A DNA stretch of 64,000 bases from Chryseobacterium sp. GTDB lineage: Bacteria; Bacteroidota; Bacteroidia; Flavobacteriales; Weeksellaceae. Location of the stretch: NCBI RefSeq assembly GCF_008831505.1, contig NZ_CP044507.1:1178001-1242000 (forward strand), written 5' to 3'. How positions within the stretch are numbered: the first letter of the stretch is position 1; the number at the start of each line of letters is the position of its first letter. A program made the position numbers and the translations under genes. Positions 35,587 through 45,100 of this stretch are shown here, in pieces. Under the pieces are notes generated by a model, which was not told the DNA's origin, made no database searches, and saw nothing but the letters and a program-made list of their open reading frames with translations.

Positions 35587-36633
35587 ATGAAAGCAAAAAT
35601 TTTTCAAATAATTGCACTTTTTTTTCTTTTCAGCTGTACGGGAAAGCCCGAAACAAAGCTGGAGGACTGGACCCGTATTTCAGAATTGCTGAAATACCGT
35701 GAGGATTCCGCTGACCTGATATTACATTCAGGAGCGTGGGCCTACCGTTTCCCTCTTGCGGAGCTGCCTTTTAAAAAAGTGGTATTACTGAACGCGAGTT
35801 TGGTGGGATACTTCACCGAACTGGGTCTGGAAGACAGGATCATTGGGATCTCCAGTCCGGAATATATTTACTCACCACGGGTACAGGCCCTAATAAATAA
35901 TAACAGTATACTGAATGTAGGTAATGAACAGAAGTATAATGTAGAAAAGATTATCGCGTTGAAACCTGATGCGGTATTTACCAACAGGATCGCAACATTC
36001 AGCAGTACTTATGACCTGTTAGAGAAGAACGGTATTCCGGTAATCTTCCTGGACGAATATCTTGAAAAAGAGCCGTTGTCCCGCTCCAGGTATTTGTTGC
36101 TCATTGGGAAACTCATGGGGATGGAACGCAAAGCCGCCGGAAAATTCATGGATATTAAAAAAACGTATGATTCACTCGCCTTATTGGTTTCGGGTGAAAA
36201 GACAAGGCCTGTGGTTTTGGCAAATGAGATGTACGGCAGTCAGTGGTACCTGCCGGGAGGACAAAGTATGACCGCACATTTCATACGGGATGCCGGCGGC
36301 TCCTACATCAACGCCGGTAGTAAAGGTGCAGCTGCCGAAGTCAGAAGTTTTGAGGAAGTCTTTTCAAAATCGCAGAATGCCCGTATATGGGTCAATGCCG
36401 GGAATCACCAGTCGCGGGGAGATTTGTTGCAGGCAAATCCGAACTATTCAAAAATGGAAGTGTTCCGTTCAGGTAAAATTTATACCGTAACCCAGAAGGA
36501 GCGGGGGCGGTCCAATGATTATTTTGAAAGCGGCGTTGTACGTGCCGACCTTGTACTTAAGGATTACATCATGATCTTTCATCCAGATCTTCTTCCCGGT
36601 TATAATTTAACCTACCTCAAAGAGCTTAAGTGA
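35587..36633 (+). CDS. ABC transporter substrate-binding lipoprotein (Fe-siderophore/B12 type)
   Basis: 348 aa; signal peptide with lipobox FSCT (MKAKIFQIIALFFLFSCTG). The mature protein matches the periplasmic-binding fold of BtuF/FhuD class: VVLLNASLVGYFTELGLEDRIIGISS near the N-lobe, KIIALKPDAVFTNRI, GIPVIFLDEYLE, and a C-lobe with GGSYINAGSKGAAAEVRSFEEVF. Such proteins deliver siderophores, haem or cobalamin to an ABC importer. No permease or ATPase of this class is adjacent in the window, so the ligand is not known. Confidence 0.85.
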   Translation: MKAKIFQIIALFFLFSCTGKPETKLEDWTRISELLKYREDSADLILHSGAWAYRFPLAELPFKKVVLLNASLVGYFTELGLEDRIIGISSPEYIYSPRVQALINNNSILNVGNEQKYNVEKIIALKPDAVFTNRIATFSSTYDLLEKNGIPVIFLDEYLEKEPLSRSRYLLLIGKLMGMERKAAGKFMDIKKTYDSLALLVSGEKTRPVVLANEMYGSQWYLPGGQSMTAHFIRDAGGSYINAGSKGAAAEVRSFEEVFSKSQNARIWVNAGNHQSRGDLLQANPNYSKMEVFRSGKIYTVTQKERGRSNDYFESGVVRADLVLKDYIMIFHPDLLPGYNLTYLKELK

Positions 36634-36699
36634 TTAATATTTCTATTTTTGCAAATTATTCTCCCTTTGGGGAAATTATGTAAAGCCCGCTTGAAATCT

Positions 36700-37344
36700 A
36701 TGTTCAGAAAAATTAAGAAGTTTATTTTTATCCTTATCCTGGCCAATATACTCTTTATTGTGTGGGGCAAATTTCTCAATCCTCCTATAACCGCTACGCA
36801 GATAGGCGGTATCATGACGTTCGGAAAACTGGAACGCGATTATATTGCATACGGCGATATGGGAAGTCATATTAAAAAGGCAGTAATCGCTGCAGAGGAC
36901 CAAAAGTTCTTCATCCATAACGGATTTGACTATAAAGCGATTGAAAAAGCTTACAAAGACAATGAAAAAGGGAAGAAAATAAAGGGCGGAAGTACCATTT
37001 CGCAGCAAACCGCCAAGAACGTTTTTCTGTGGCAGGGGAGAAGCTGGTTCCGGAAAGGCCTTGAGACGGTCTATACTTTCATTATTGAACTTGTCTGGGG
37101 CAAGGAAGTCATATTGGACCGCTACCTGAACTCAATTGAAATGGGGCGCGGCGTTTTCGGTATTGAGGCGGCCGCACACTACTATTACGGAAAAAACGCC
37201 AAAGACCTCACAAAAAGTGAAGCCGCGTGGATTGCTGCCATTTTACCTAATCCCAGGAAATATGATCCGCACAATCCCTCCAAATATCTTCGCAACCGCC
37301 ACAGCTGGATTATGAAGCAGATGAACAATGTGACGCTGAAATAG
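36700..37344 (+). CDS. mtgA: Monofunctional peptidoglycan glycosyltransferase
   Basis: GT51 enzyme polymerising lipid II; 214 aa from the ATG at 36700 (an earlier in-frame start at 36649 lacks a membrane anchor directly after it). One TM (about 6-25, FIFILILANILFIVWGKFL). GT51 motifs: AAEDQKFFIHNGFD (catalytic Glu), GGSTISQQTAKNVFL, RYLNSIEMGRGVFGIEAAAHYYYGK, and EAAWIAAILPNPRKYDP. Length fits monofunctional MtgA. It is followed by the Gcr-like gene after 14 bp. Confidence 0.95.
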   Translation: MFRKIKKFIFILILANILFIVWGKFLNPPITATQIGGIMTFGKLERDYIAYGDMGSHIKKAVIAAEDQKFFIHNGFDYKAIEKAYKDNEKGKKIKGGSTISQQTAKNVFLWQGRSWFRKGLETVYTFIIELVWGKEVILDRYLNSIEMGRGVFGIEAAAHYYYGKNAKDLTKSEAAWIAAILPNPRKYDPHNPSKYLRNRHSWIMKQMNNVTLK

Positions 37345-37352
37345 TATCTTTG
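37345..37352 (+). promoter_or_regulatory. -7 element giving a probably leaderless Gcr-like mRNA
   Basis: TATCTTTG (TAnnTTTG) lies directly after the mtgA stop and ends 6 bp before the next ATG (37359). A start site about 7 bp downstream would make the message leaderless. No clear TTG -33 element is seen at the expected distance. Confidence 0.4.
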
Positions 37353-37358
37353 CATACA

Positions 37359-39392
37359 ATGAAGATCTTCAATTCAGGTAAAACCACATTTCATGCGGTA
37401 TTAAAAAAGTATTTCAGTTTCAGGAATGAAACGAAATCCTTAGATCCGCTGCATGAACTGCTGGAAAGCATGCGGGAGACCGAGTTCAGTGCGGTACTGA
37501 ATGTACTCCGCGAAAATCCCGACCTTCTGGAGCATTTCCGGTTTTATATCCATCATATTTTCGCTGGGAAAACCTTTAACCTGTCACTTACGGAGGCAAA
37601 TATCCTGTCGGAGAATGCCTTCTTTCCGGAGTTCCGTAAAAGGTTGCTCAACAAGGTCCTGCCGCCGGTAGAGAGTGAGGATACGGTATGGTACCTCATT
37701 GATTACGTGTCTGTACGTACGGCGCGCGACCTGACTTACTTTCGTAATGTGCATGAGGAAGATATGGATGAGCTGTTCCACATGCTCGAAATTTCGCGGC
37801 TCATCACCAAAAAAACGGTAAGACGCGAACTCTTCTTTGCTATGAATATACTGGCCTGGAGAGTCATCGGGAATGCCCTGGATGTGGAGGTTTCCAATAT
37901 GGCACCCGAGTATAAGAATTTTGACAATCCCTTTCTGGCCCTGCAGGATGAGATGGATGTCCTGACCAAAGAATTCCGGGAAAACCCGGATTTTGAACTT
38001 AAATCAAAGGATGCCCAGTTTAAACAGGTTAAAGTATATCTTACTCAGTGCCTGAATTTTACAGACATTGCCTTCAAGAATTCCTCGAAGTACGGTATAT
38101 CCGGAAAAATTAATCAGTCACTCCTGAAAATCCGCCAGCAGCTGAACCGGATACAGGATATCCTGAACCTTCTGGTTATTGATGACGAAAAGGATGTGAG
38201 CCGGAAATCAAAGGATTTGGTGTTCAACATTATGGAGTACAAATCCCATAAGAATAATCTGCGAGAACTGGTGGCCGACAGCAGCACGCTCATGTCCCAT
38301 CTTATTACGAACCATACCGCACAAACAGGTACTCATTATATCACCTCCTCCTTTCGCGATTATGTCCGGATGTTCTGGATGGCCAGTGGCGGTGGGGTAA
38401 TCGTAGGGGCACTGGTCGTGCTGAAACTCTTCTACGGACTGGCTCCGGGAAGTGATTTTGCGCATGCCGTACTGTACTCGGTAAATTATGCCATGGGCTT
38501 CATACTGATTTTCCTGATGAGATTTACGCTGGCCACCAAGCAACCTGCAATGACGGCCGCCACTATGGCAAAAGTGCTGTCTGAAGGCAAAAATACACAG
38601 AAAAATTATTCAGATTTTGCCCATTTGGTTTCTAAACTTTTTCGCTCACAGTTCATTGCCTTTGTGGGCAATGTGCTGTGGTCATTTCCTGTTGCGCTGG
38701 CCATCATCTACGGTCTCGATGTGCTTTTCCAGGAAAATTTTGCCACAGAGAAAGCGGCAAAATTACTCAACGACCACGATCCCTTTAACTCAAAAGCCAT
38801 ACTGCATGCCTGCATTGCAGGTTTCTATCTCTTTATTTCAGGAATCATCTCGGGTAACGTAGCAAATAACGCCGTTTTTTATCAGATTCCGAAAAGGATA
38901 GCCAAAAATCCTCTTCTTCTGCAGGTGTTAGGCCCTAAAGTAGCTAAAGCCGCGTCCGGATACTATGCCCGAAACTGGCCCGGTATCGTCTCCAATTTAT
39001 GGTTCGGTATTTTCCTTGGCGCAACAGGTCCAATAGGGTCCTTTCTCGGTCTCGACCTGGACATCCGGCACATCACGTTTGCAGCAGGAAATGTTGCCCT
39101 CGGTCTTTATGGTCTTGACTTTTCTGTAACAGCGTATACCCTCTGGATTTCGCTGATCACCGTATTCCTGATTGGCTTCTTTAATTTTGCCGTCAGTTTT
39201 GGTCTGTCCATGGTGTTGGCATTCCGTTCGCGGAAAGTTAATTTCGGGGAAGTGAAGGAAATCTACAGGGAAATATTCAGGTATTTCCTGAAGAATCCTC
39301 TGAGGTTTTTCTTTCCCATACGGTCATTCCTGGACAGTAGGGCCAAGGAAATGATGGAGAAAACAATCCCTACAAAATCTCAAGAGCGCTAA
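37359..39392 (+). CDS. Gcr/'site-specific recombinase' family membrane protein (PF10136-like)
   Basis: 677 aa. The first half is a large soluble helical domain (FRNETKSLDPLHELLESMRE, SRLITKKTVRRELFFAMNIL, KINQSLLKIRQQLNRIQDIL). The second half is polytopic, with TM segments such as GGVIVGALVVLKLFYGLAPG, AMGFILIFLMRF, FIAFVGNVLWSFPVALAIIYG and ITFAAGNVALGLYGLDFSVT. This resembles the family labelled site-specific recombinase after Neisseria Gcr, but the membrane-spanning architecture makes recombinase activity doubtful. It follows mtgA closely. Its 3' end overlaps the convergent DUF721 gene by 23 bp. Confidence 0.8.
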   Translation: MKIFNSGKTTFHAVLKKYFSFRNETKSLDPLHELLESMRETEFSAVLNVLRENPDLLEHFRFYIHHIFAGKTFNLSLTEANILSENAFFPEFRKRLLNKVLPPVESEDTVWYLIDYVSVRTARDLTYFRNVHEEDMDELFHMLEISRLITKKTVRRELFFAMNILAWRVIGNALDVEVSNMAPEYKNFDNPFLALQDEMDVLTKEFRENPDFELKSKDAQFKQVKVYLTQCLNFTDIAFKNSSKYGISGKINQSLLKIRQQLNRIQDILNLLVIDDEKDVSRKSKDLVFNIMEYKSHKNNLRELVADSSTLMSHLITNHTAQTGTHYITSSFRDYVRMFWMASGGGVIVGALVVLKLFYGLAPGSDFAHAVLYSVNYAMGFILIFLMRFTLATKQPAMTAATMAKVLSEGKNTQKNYSDFAHLVSKLFRSQFIAFVGNVLWSFPVALAIIYGLDVLFQENFATEKAAKLLNDHDPFNSKAILHACIAGFYLFISGIISGNVANNAVFYQIPKRIAKNPLLLQVLGPKVAKAASGYYARNWPGIVSNLWFGIFLGATGPIGSFLGLDLDIRHITFAAGNVALGLYGLDFSVTAYTLWISLITVFLIGFFNFAVSFGLSMVLAFRSRKVNFGEVKEIYREIFRYFLKNPLRFFFPIRSFLDSRAKEMMEKTIPTKSQER

Positions 39393-39666
39393 AGTTTTCG
39401 CTACCGAATTTTTCCTGAAATTTTTGAAGGAAGAATGTTTTACGCATTCTGAAATCGTTCTTCAGAAGCGGCGATTTTATTTTGATCTGCAGTACTTTCC
39501 TGTTTAGATTAACGGATTCAATTTCCTGAAACAGATCGTCATTCAGATATTCGTGCAGATAATCCTTCACTTCAAATGCCATGAGTTTTTCTTCAAAGCC
39601 ATGGATTCTGGCAAAAGATTTCACAAGCTCTGAGGACTGGAATTCTCTGTTTTTTTTCCTTTTCAT
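39370..39666 (-). CDS. DUF721 (DciA-like) protein
   Basis: 98 aa. FQSSELVKSFARIHGFEEKL at the N-terminus and VNLNRKVLQIKIKSPLLKNDF with RMRKTFFLQKFQEKFG in the C-terminal half are the DUF721 pattern. DciA, in this family, loads the replicative helicase in many bacteria. The gene lies on the recF side on the same strand, an association seen elsewhere for DUF721 genes and recF. It overlaps the Gcr-like gene by 23 bp at the 3' ends. Confidence 0.8.
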   Translation of the reverse strand: MKRKKNREFQSSELVKSFARIHGFEEKLMAFEVKDYLHEYLNDDLFQEIESVNLNRKVLQIKIKSPLLKNDFRMRKTFFLQKFQEKFGSENFSALEIL

Positions 39667-39701
39667 TGGGTTCGGGGTTTTGAGATGCAGGATTTGAGGT
39701 G

Positions 39702-39757
39702 CGAATTACGAGTTATGGGTTTCGGGTTACAGATTACGGGTTACGGGTTGCGAGTTG
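39702..39757. repeat. Eight phase-locked 7-bp units (CGGGTTA-type array)
   Basis: Consecutive heptamers CGAATTA, CGAGTTA, TGGGTTT, CGGGTTA, CAGATTA, CGGGTTA, CGGGTTG, CGAGTTG, with no indel. It lies between the DUF721 gene start and the remnant four-helix-bundle gene. Confidence 0.85.
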
Positions 39758-39770
39758 CGGAACTGATTTT

Positions 39771-40124
39771 TTAAGTATTCCAGTTCTCACGAACCCATTT
39801 TATCTTACCGCCTAAAAGGTCATATTGTGAGTGCACATTTTCAAAATTAGTTTTCAGGTTTGGTTATAAATGACTGATTTTTTCCAAATGGGCGATGGTT
39901 TCATCGTTACTGGAAGGGCTGAATATCAGAAATCGCTCATATTCCCTTTTATATATTCTCCTTCCATAACCTTCAACGATGTTGGAGACAACAGAATCTG
40001 AGGAACGTCTCAGCTGACTGCCTAATTCAAAAAGCTCATATTTTGAAAGAAACAGCGAAGCTCTGTGCGGCTCAATAAACAGAGCGAAACTGATCCTGTA
40101 TATATCCAGGTTGCGGTAACTCAT
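39771..40124 (-). pseudogene. Four-helix-bundle (S23-like) protein gene with in-frame TAA
   Basis: The frame from the ATG at 40124 encodes [25 protein letters not shown]-like [20 protein letters not shown] and [20 protein letters not shown], clear marks of the S23/four-helix-bundle family. A TAA at 39866-39864 stops it after HLEKISHL. The same frame then continues PNLKTNFENVHSQYDLLGGK to IKWVRENWNT and a second stop at 39771, which matches the family C-terminus. Total length with the stop ignored is 117 codons, normal for the family. This is best read as a nonsense mutation; sequencing error is the alternative. The family's function is unknown. Confidence 0.75.
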
Positions 40125-40214
40125 AATCTGCTGTTCAAATAAAAACAATCAAAAATCGAGACTGCATACTTTACACATGCCTTAACCCGCCGCCCCGAAA
40201 ACCCGAACCACAGC

Positions 40215-41294
40215 TCAGATTTCAAAAATTTTAGATTCCTCATTAATTTTTCTTACTACCGCTTCAGTTCTTTCTTTACTCGTATCGGTAATGAATATCT
40301 GGCCGAAATGTTCACGGTTCACAAGTTCAATAAGCTGTGCCACGCGTGTGTCATCCAGCTTGTCGAAAATATCGTCGAGCAGAAGGATTGGTGTTTTGCC
40401 GGTAAGCTCTTTTATACGGTTCATCTGCGACAGTTTCAGCGCGATCAGGAAAGATTTCTGCTGACCTTGGCTGCCTGTTTTTTTCAGAGGTTGTCCATTC
40501 ATGTTAAACAGCAGGTCATCTTTATGAATCCCGCGCGAGGTATAGGTCAGAGCCCTGTCTTTTTCCAGATTTGTGCTGAGTAGGTCTTCAAAATTTTGAT
40601 GAATAAGATCTGACCCGTATTCCACCGTTATTTTTTCATTCCCTTTTGAGATGATTTCGTAATAATTCTGGATAAGCCCCAGAATGGAATCGGTGAATGC
40701 GCGTCTTTTTTCAAAAATACGGCTGCCGAATTTAACAAGCGGTTCATCATAAATCTCCAGACTTTCCGCATCAAAATATCGGTTTTTTGCAAAACTTTTC
40801 AGCAGTGCATTCCGTTGCTGAACGGTTTTCTGATACTGAATCAAATTGAACAGATAATCTGAATCGGTCTGCGAAATCATAGCGTCCAGAAACCTGCGCC
40901 GGCTTTCACCGGAATCGGAAATAAGGTTCGAGTCGTAAGGTGAAATGATAACACTGGGTAGAAATCCGATATGATCGGCCATGCGGTCGTAGGTCTTATC
41001 GTTTTTCTTAATGATTTTTTTGGCGTCGCGCGGCATCTGAACTTTGATAATGCTTTCTTTTTCGCCATCAGAAATTATCCCTTCAATGCTGAAGAAATCT
41101 TCACCACTTTCAATATTGTTTTGGTCTGTGTTTCCAAGAAAACTCTTGCCCACCGAAAGGTAGTGCAGCGCATCCAAAACGTTGGTCTTTCCCGCGCCGT
41201 TATTGCCTACAAAACAATTGATTTGCGGTGAAAATTCAAAATTTCTTTCGGGATGATTTTTAAAGTGGATGAGTTGAAGCTTTTGGATAACCAT
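40215..41294 (-). CDS. recF: DNA replication and repair protein RecF
   Basis: SMC-like ATPase that helps load RecA at gaps. 359 aa. Walker A GNNGAGKTN (30-38), GKSFLGNTDQNNIESG, signature GSQGQQKSFLIALKLSQM and Walker B ILLLDDIFDKLDDTRV are present. It begins MVIQKLQLIHFKNHPERNFE, the normal RecF start. The UbiA-like gene ends 3 bp upstream on the same strand, so both may be co-transcribed. dnaA and dnaN are not adjacent. Confidence 0.96.
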   Translation of the reverse strand: MVIQKLQLIHFKNHPERNFEFSPQINCFVGNNGAGKTNVLDALHYLSVGKSFLGNTDQNNIESGEDFFSIEGIISDGEKESIIKVQMPRDAKKIIKKNDKTYDRMADHIGFLPSVIISPYDSNLISDSGESRRRFLDAMISQTDSDYLFNLIQYQKTVQQRNALLKSFAKNRYFDAESLEIYDEPLVKFGSRIFEKRRAFTDSILGLIQNYYEIISKGNEKITVEYGSDLIHQNFEDLLSTNLEKDRALTYTSRGIHKDDLLFNMNGQPLKKTGSQGQQKSFLIALKLSQMNRIKELTGKTPILLLDDIFDKLDDTRVAQLIELVNREHFGQIFITDTSKERTEAVVRKINEESKIFEI

Positions 41295-41297
41295 TTG

Positions 41298-42053
41298 TCA
41301 AAAATACTTCATTAATATGGTAATTAAAAGTGGCAGCACTGAACACGATTCTACGCCAAAAGAAAAGTACGCATCCTTATTGGTGTTTTCAGAAAAGTAA
41401 ACGAAGATCATGGAGATGACGTTGGTGATGACAAAAGCCGCAGCAAATTCTGTTTGGAGCGTAAAAATTGAAATAACTGCACCTGCGGTAAGCATTAGAC
41501 TTGCCAGGTACTTCGTTTTCTGAACCCCAATCAGCCGGGGAAACGTCACAACGTCGTCGTGTTTCATATCGCGTATGTCAAAGGGAAGGACCAGCGCAGT
41601 TACGAAGAGCAGGCTCACTATGAATATGCCGGGATGAAAGTAGGGCAGTATCAGCCAGGAATTAACCAGGGCCCATGTAAATCCCACATAAAACACCTTG
41701 AGAAGCGGGATTTTGCGGATATAAGTGTCGAGGAAAAATGAGTTATACAGCAATCCGAGAGCAACGATGCAGAGCCATTTCAGCAACCGCACCTCATTGT
41801 GATTCAGTATAATAAGTGCTCCCGAAATCAGTCCGCAAATTATATTAAAAATAAGGATGCTGTTAAAGTGCCGGTGCTTCTGGTATTTGGTATACAGATA
41901 GCCGCTGAAATAGGTGATAAAAATGAGCAGTACCGTGGGCCAGCGCAATACGTTCTGTTCCAGCATGAAGAACACAGCCAACGCAGTTCCCATAAGTGAA
42001 ACGTAGAGCTGACTGTCAATGAAGTATTTTTTTGCTACTTTTAAGAACTGCAT
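41298..42053 (-). CDS. UbiA-like membrane protein with incomplete Asp-rich motifs
   Basis: 251 aa with about eight TM helices. One UbiA signature is visible: DIRDMKHD (residues 159-166, DxxDxxxD). The first motif of UbiA prenyltransferases (NDxxDxxxD) is not visible; the corresponding loop reads YTKYQKHRHFN. It may be a divergent or inactive prenyltransferase, or a relative with a different use. I take the ATG at 42053; six upstream residues are possible. It lies 3 bp before recF on the same strand and diverges from the macroglobulin gene. Confidence 0.7.
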   Translation of the reverse strand: MQFLKVAKKYFIDSQLYVSLMGTALAVFFMLEQNVLRWPTVLLIFITYFSGYLYTKYQKHRHFNSILIFNIICGLISGALIILNHNEVRLLKWLCIVALGLLYNSFFLDTYIRKIPLLKVFYVGFTWALVNSWLILPYFHPGIFIVSLLFVTALVLPFDIRDMKHDDVVTFPRLIGVQKTKYLASLMLTAGAVISIFTLQTEFAAAFVITNVISMIFVYFSENTNKDAYFSFGVESCSVLPLLITILMKYF

Positions 42054-42112
42054 CGGTGCAAATTTAACCAATAAATGCCGGCTCCATCTTAGTTACATTC
42101 AATTATAGATCT

Positions 42113-45100
42113 ATGAAAAAGTTAATCCGGGTTTTTATCCTTCTGCTGCTCACTGCAGTCTTTTCACCTTTCTTTGGTCAGAAATACTATGACGACCAAT
42201 GGAAAAAGGTTGCCGAAAACTATAAATCAGGTAAATTTAAGTCCAACCTCCCAATCATTTTAGAAATCCAAAAACAGGCGATGAAAGACGATAATGCCAA
42301 CCAGCTTATACGCTCGCTGAAAGCCGAATTCAGCATTGTGAACCAAACACAGGACGATGAAAACAACGATTCGGCCAGCCAATTCTTTACTAAGCTGTCA
42401 ACTTTTGGCGACAAACTGAAAGGAGAGCAAAAGTTGCTGTTTGATATGCTTCTGGCTGAATTTTTCTCGGATTATTATCAGAATGAAGCCTGGGAAATTA
42501 ACCAGCGCACCAACATCAACAATCAGGATTTTTCGCAGATAGAAACCTGGAGTAAACTTGATTTCAAGAATTTCTTACAGAAGAAGTTTGCTGAGTTGGA
42601 AGCAAAAAAAGGTGATTTGCAGAAGATTCAACTCGCCAGGTATAAAGATATTTTTGAGGGCACAGAAGATTTGGAGTATTTTCCGACGCTATTTGACTGG
42701 AACGCGGTGAATCAAATTGAGTTTTTAAAGAACAGTAACTTTTTTACTCCAAATGAACTCAAAGTTAATCATCAGAAAATATTAACTCATTATGATGAAC
42801 TGATTGCGAAAAACGCGGGTAATGCAAAACTTTATTTCCAGCATCAAAAAATTAACTATAACTGTCAGTTCCTGAACTGCAAGGATAAATTGGAACAGTT
42901 TCAGAATCTTGTTAATTCACCTATAGAAAGTGATTACAAGGTTCTTATTATCGCAGAAATGATGGACATGCGCAGTGCGGAGCAGAAGTTTATGGAGGCG
43001 CTGCAACTGGCAGAATCTGCAAAGAAACAGTATCCGAAATCTAAATTCCTCGATAATATTAAGAACCGCGAAAACCAGATCACGAATCCTTCGCTCATTA
43101 TTAAATTTGAGAGCCATACGCAGAGCAACTGGCCGATCCATCTGGTTGCCGAGGCTAAGAATGTAGGCCAGTTTTCGTTAAATATTTATGAAGTAAAGGA
43201 CGATGTACAGAACTTTATGAAGTATGTGCGCAATTCCTACGATAAAAACAGTTTTGCAGCGGTTAAAAAGTCTTTGGTCCGAAAAGACGTGTTCGAACTT
43301 CAGGACCTGAAAGACTATAAAACAATCAAAACTTCACTTGAAATTAAGCCTTTGCCTTCGGGAATTTACCTGGCTGAATACGTTGTGGATGGCGCCATCC
43401 GGGAACATTTTTATTTCATTGCGACCCAATCCCGTATTTTATATGATAAAAAGGATGACAGAAAGCCGCTTGCAAATCAGCTGAAGCTGGTGAACCGCGA
43501 AAACGGACAGTCCATTTCCAGTGAAGGCTTGAAAATCTACGAGTACAACGGAGCGAAAACCGTGACGGTAACGAACCAAAATACGGATAAAACGGCTAAT
43601 TTTCGGTTTCCGGATTCCGGAAGTAAAGAGTATTACCGCTATTATCTGATTCAGCAGCCAAAGACCAATGATTTTAACCTGATGCAGGTCTATGGAAACC
43701 GATATTACGGCGAAAACGAATCTGGAAAACAGCAGGACCGAGCACAAATATTTATAGACCGTGCAATTTACAGACCCGGACAAACCATCTATTTTAAAGT
43801 GATCAACACAAAATTGTTTAATGAAAAAGAATCGGTTGCGACCGGAGTTTCACAAAAAATATCGCTCCACGATGCCAATGGTGAAGAAATCACCTCGCAG
43901 AATTTCACGACCAATGAATTCGGTTCCTATCACGGAAATTTTGTGCTTCCAAACGGTAAATTAAACGGGAATTTCTCGCTGCAAATAAATGACCGCAACG
44001 TTCATAGCTACAAGTCATTTCAGGTTGAAGAACACAAGCGTCCGAAATTTGAGGTGACTTTTGAGCCTGTAAAAGATGAATATAAATATGGGCAGACCTT
44101 AGAAGTCAAAGGCAGGGCCATGATGTTTTCGGGAGTTCCGCTGAGCAATGCTACGGTGAACTACGAAATTAAGAAAAAGAATATCCGCTGGATGTACTTT
44201 TGGTGGTATCCGCGCGGAACCGACAATGAGAATTCCATTTTAGGTGATGTAAAAACCAATGATAAAGGTGAATTCACGATCAGGATCGACCTTAAAAAGG
44301 ATGAGACGCTGGAGGGGATCCAGGTGGATAATTATGAAATCAATGCTTCCGTGACTGATATCAATGGTGAAACCCAGTCGGAGACAGTCAATGTGAAAGT
44401 CGCCTCCGTGTCGCATTATATTAAAGCTGATGATATAAAAGACAGCTTCACCGATGAAAATATTAAGGTTAAGGTTGAAACAAAGAACTACAACGACCAA
44501 TACTTAAAGAAACCTTATCAAGTTAAACTGTCGAAGCTGCTGCCGCCGGAACGGATCTACAGAAGTAATTTCCAAAATGAAGTACAGGATTTGCCTACAC
44601 TTTCAAAACAGGAATTCATCCAGAAATTCCCGCACGATTATTTTTCGAAGGAAGAGAAAGATCGGATGACTGAAAGAGTTGTTCTTGAAAAGATGCAAGA
44701 GCCAGGAACCAAGAATCAAGATAAAAATAATGGTCTTGAATCTGATGTCTTGAATCTTGGTTCTTTACCTGCCGGTAAATACAAACTTGAACTTTATAAC
44801 ATCGAAGGAAAAGACACCATTAGAACCGAAAAAACCTTTGAAGTTTTCGACAAAAGGTTCCTTGTTGATACTCAGAAACCTTTCCTGAAGGTTATCCAGC
44901 CAAAAACGGAATACAACAGAAACGAAAAAGCGAAAGTCTATGTTTATTCGGCAGTTCCGAATGCTTTGGTTAATATTTATGTTCAAAATGGAAACGGGGA
45001 AACCATCACTGAGCAGCGGAAGCTTAAGAACGGCGTTTTGGAATACGACCTTGCCTTTCCTAAAGACGAAAGCATCGACCAGGTCAATGTTCAGTTTCAG

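Noticed and set aside
37359-39392. Evidence for a mobile element from the 'site-specific recombinase' label
   Set aside because: The protein is polytopic and no attachment sites or transposon ends are seen; the label alone is not evidence of mobility.
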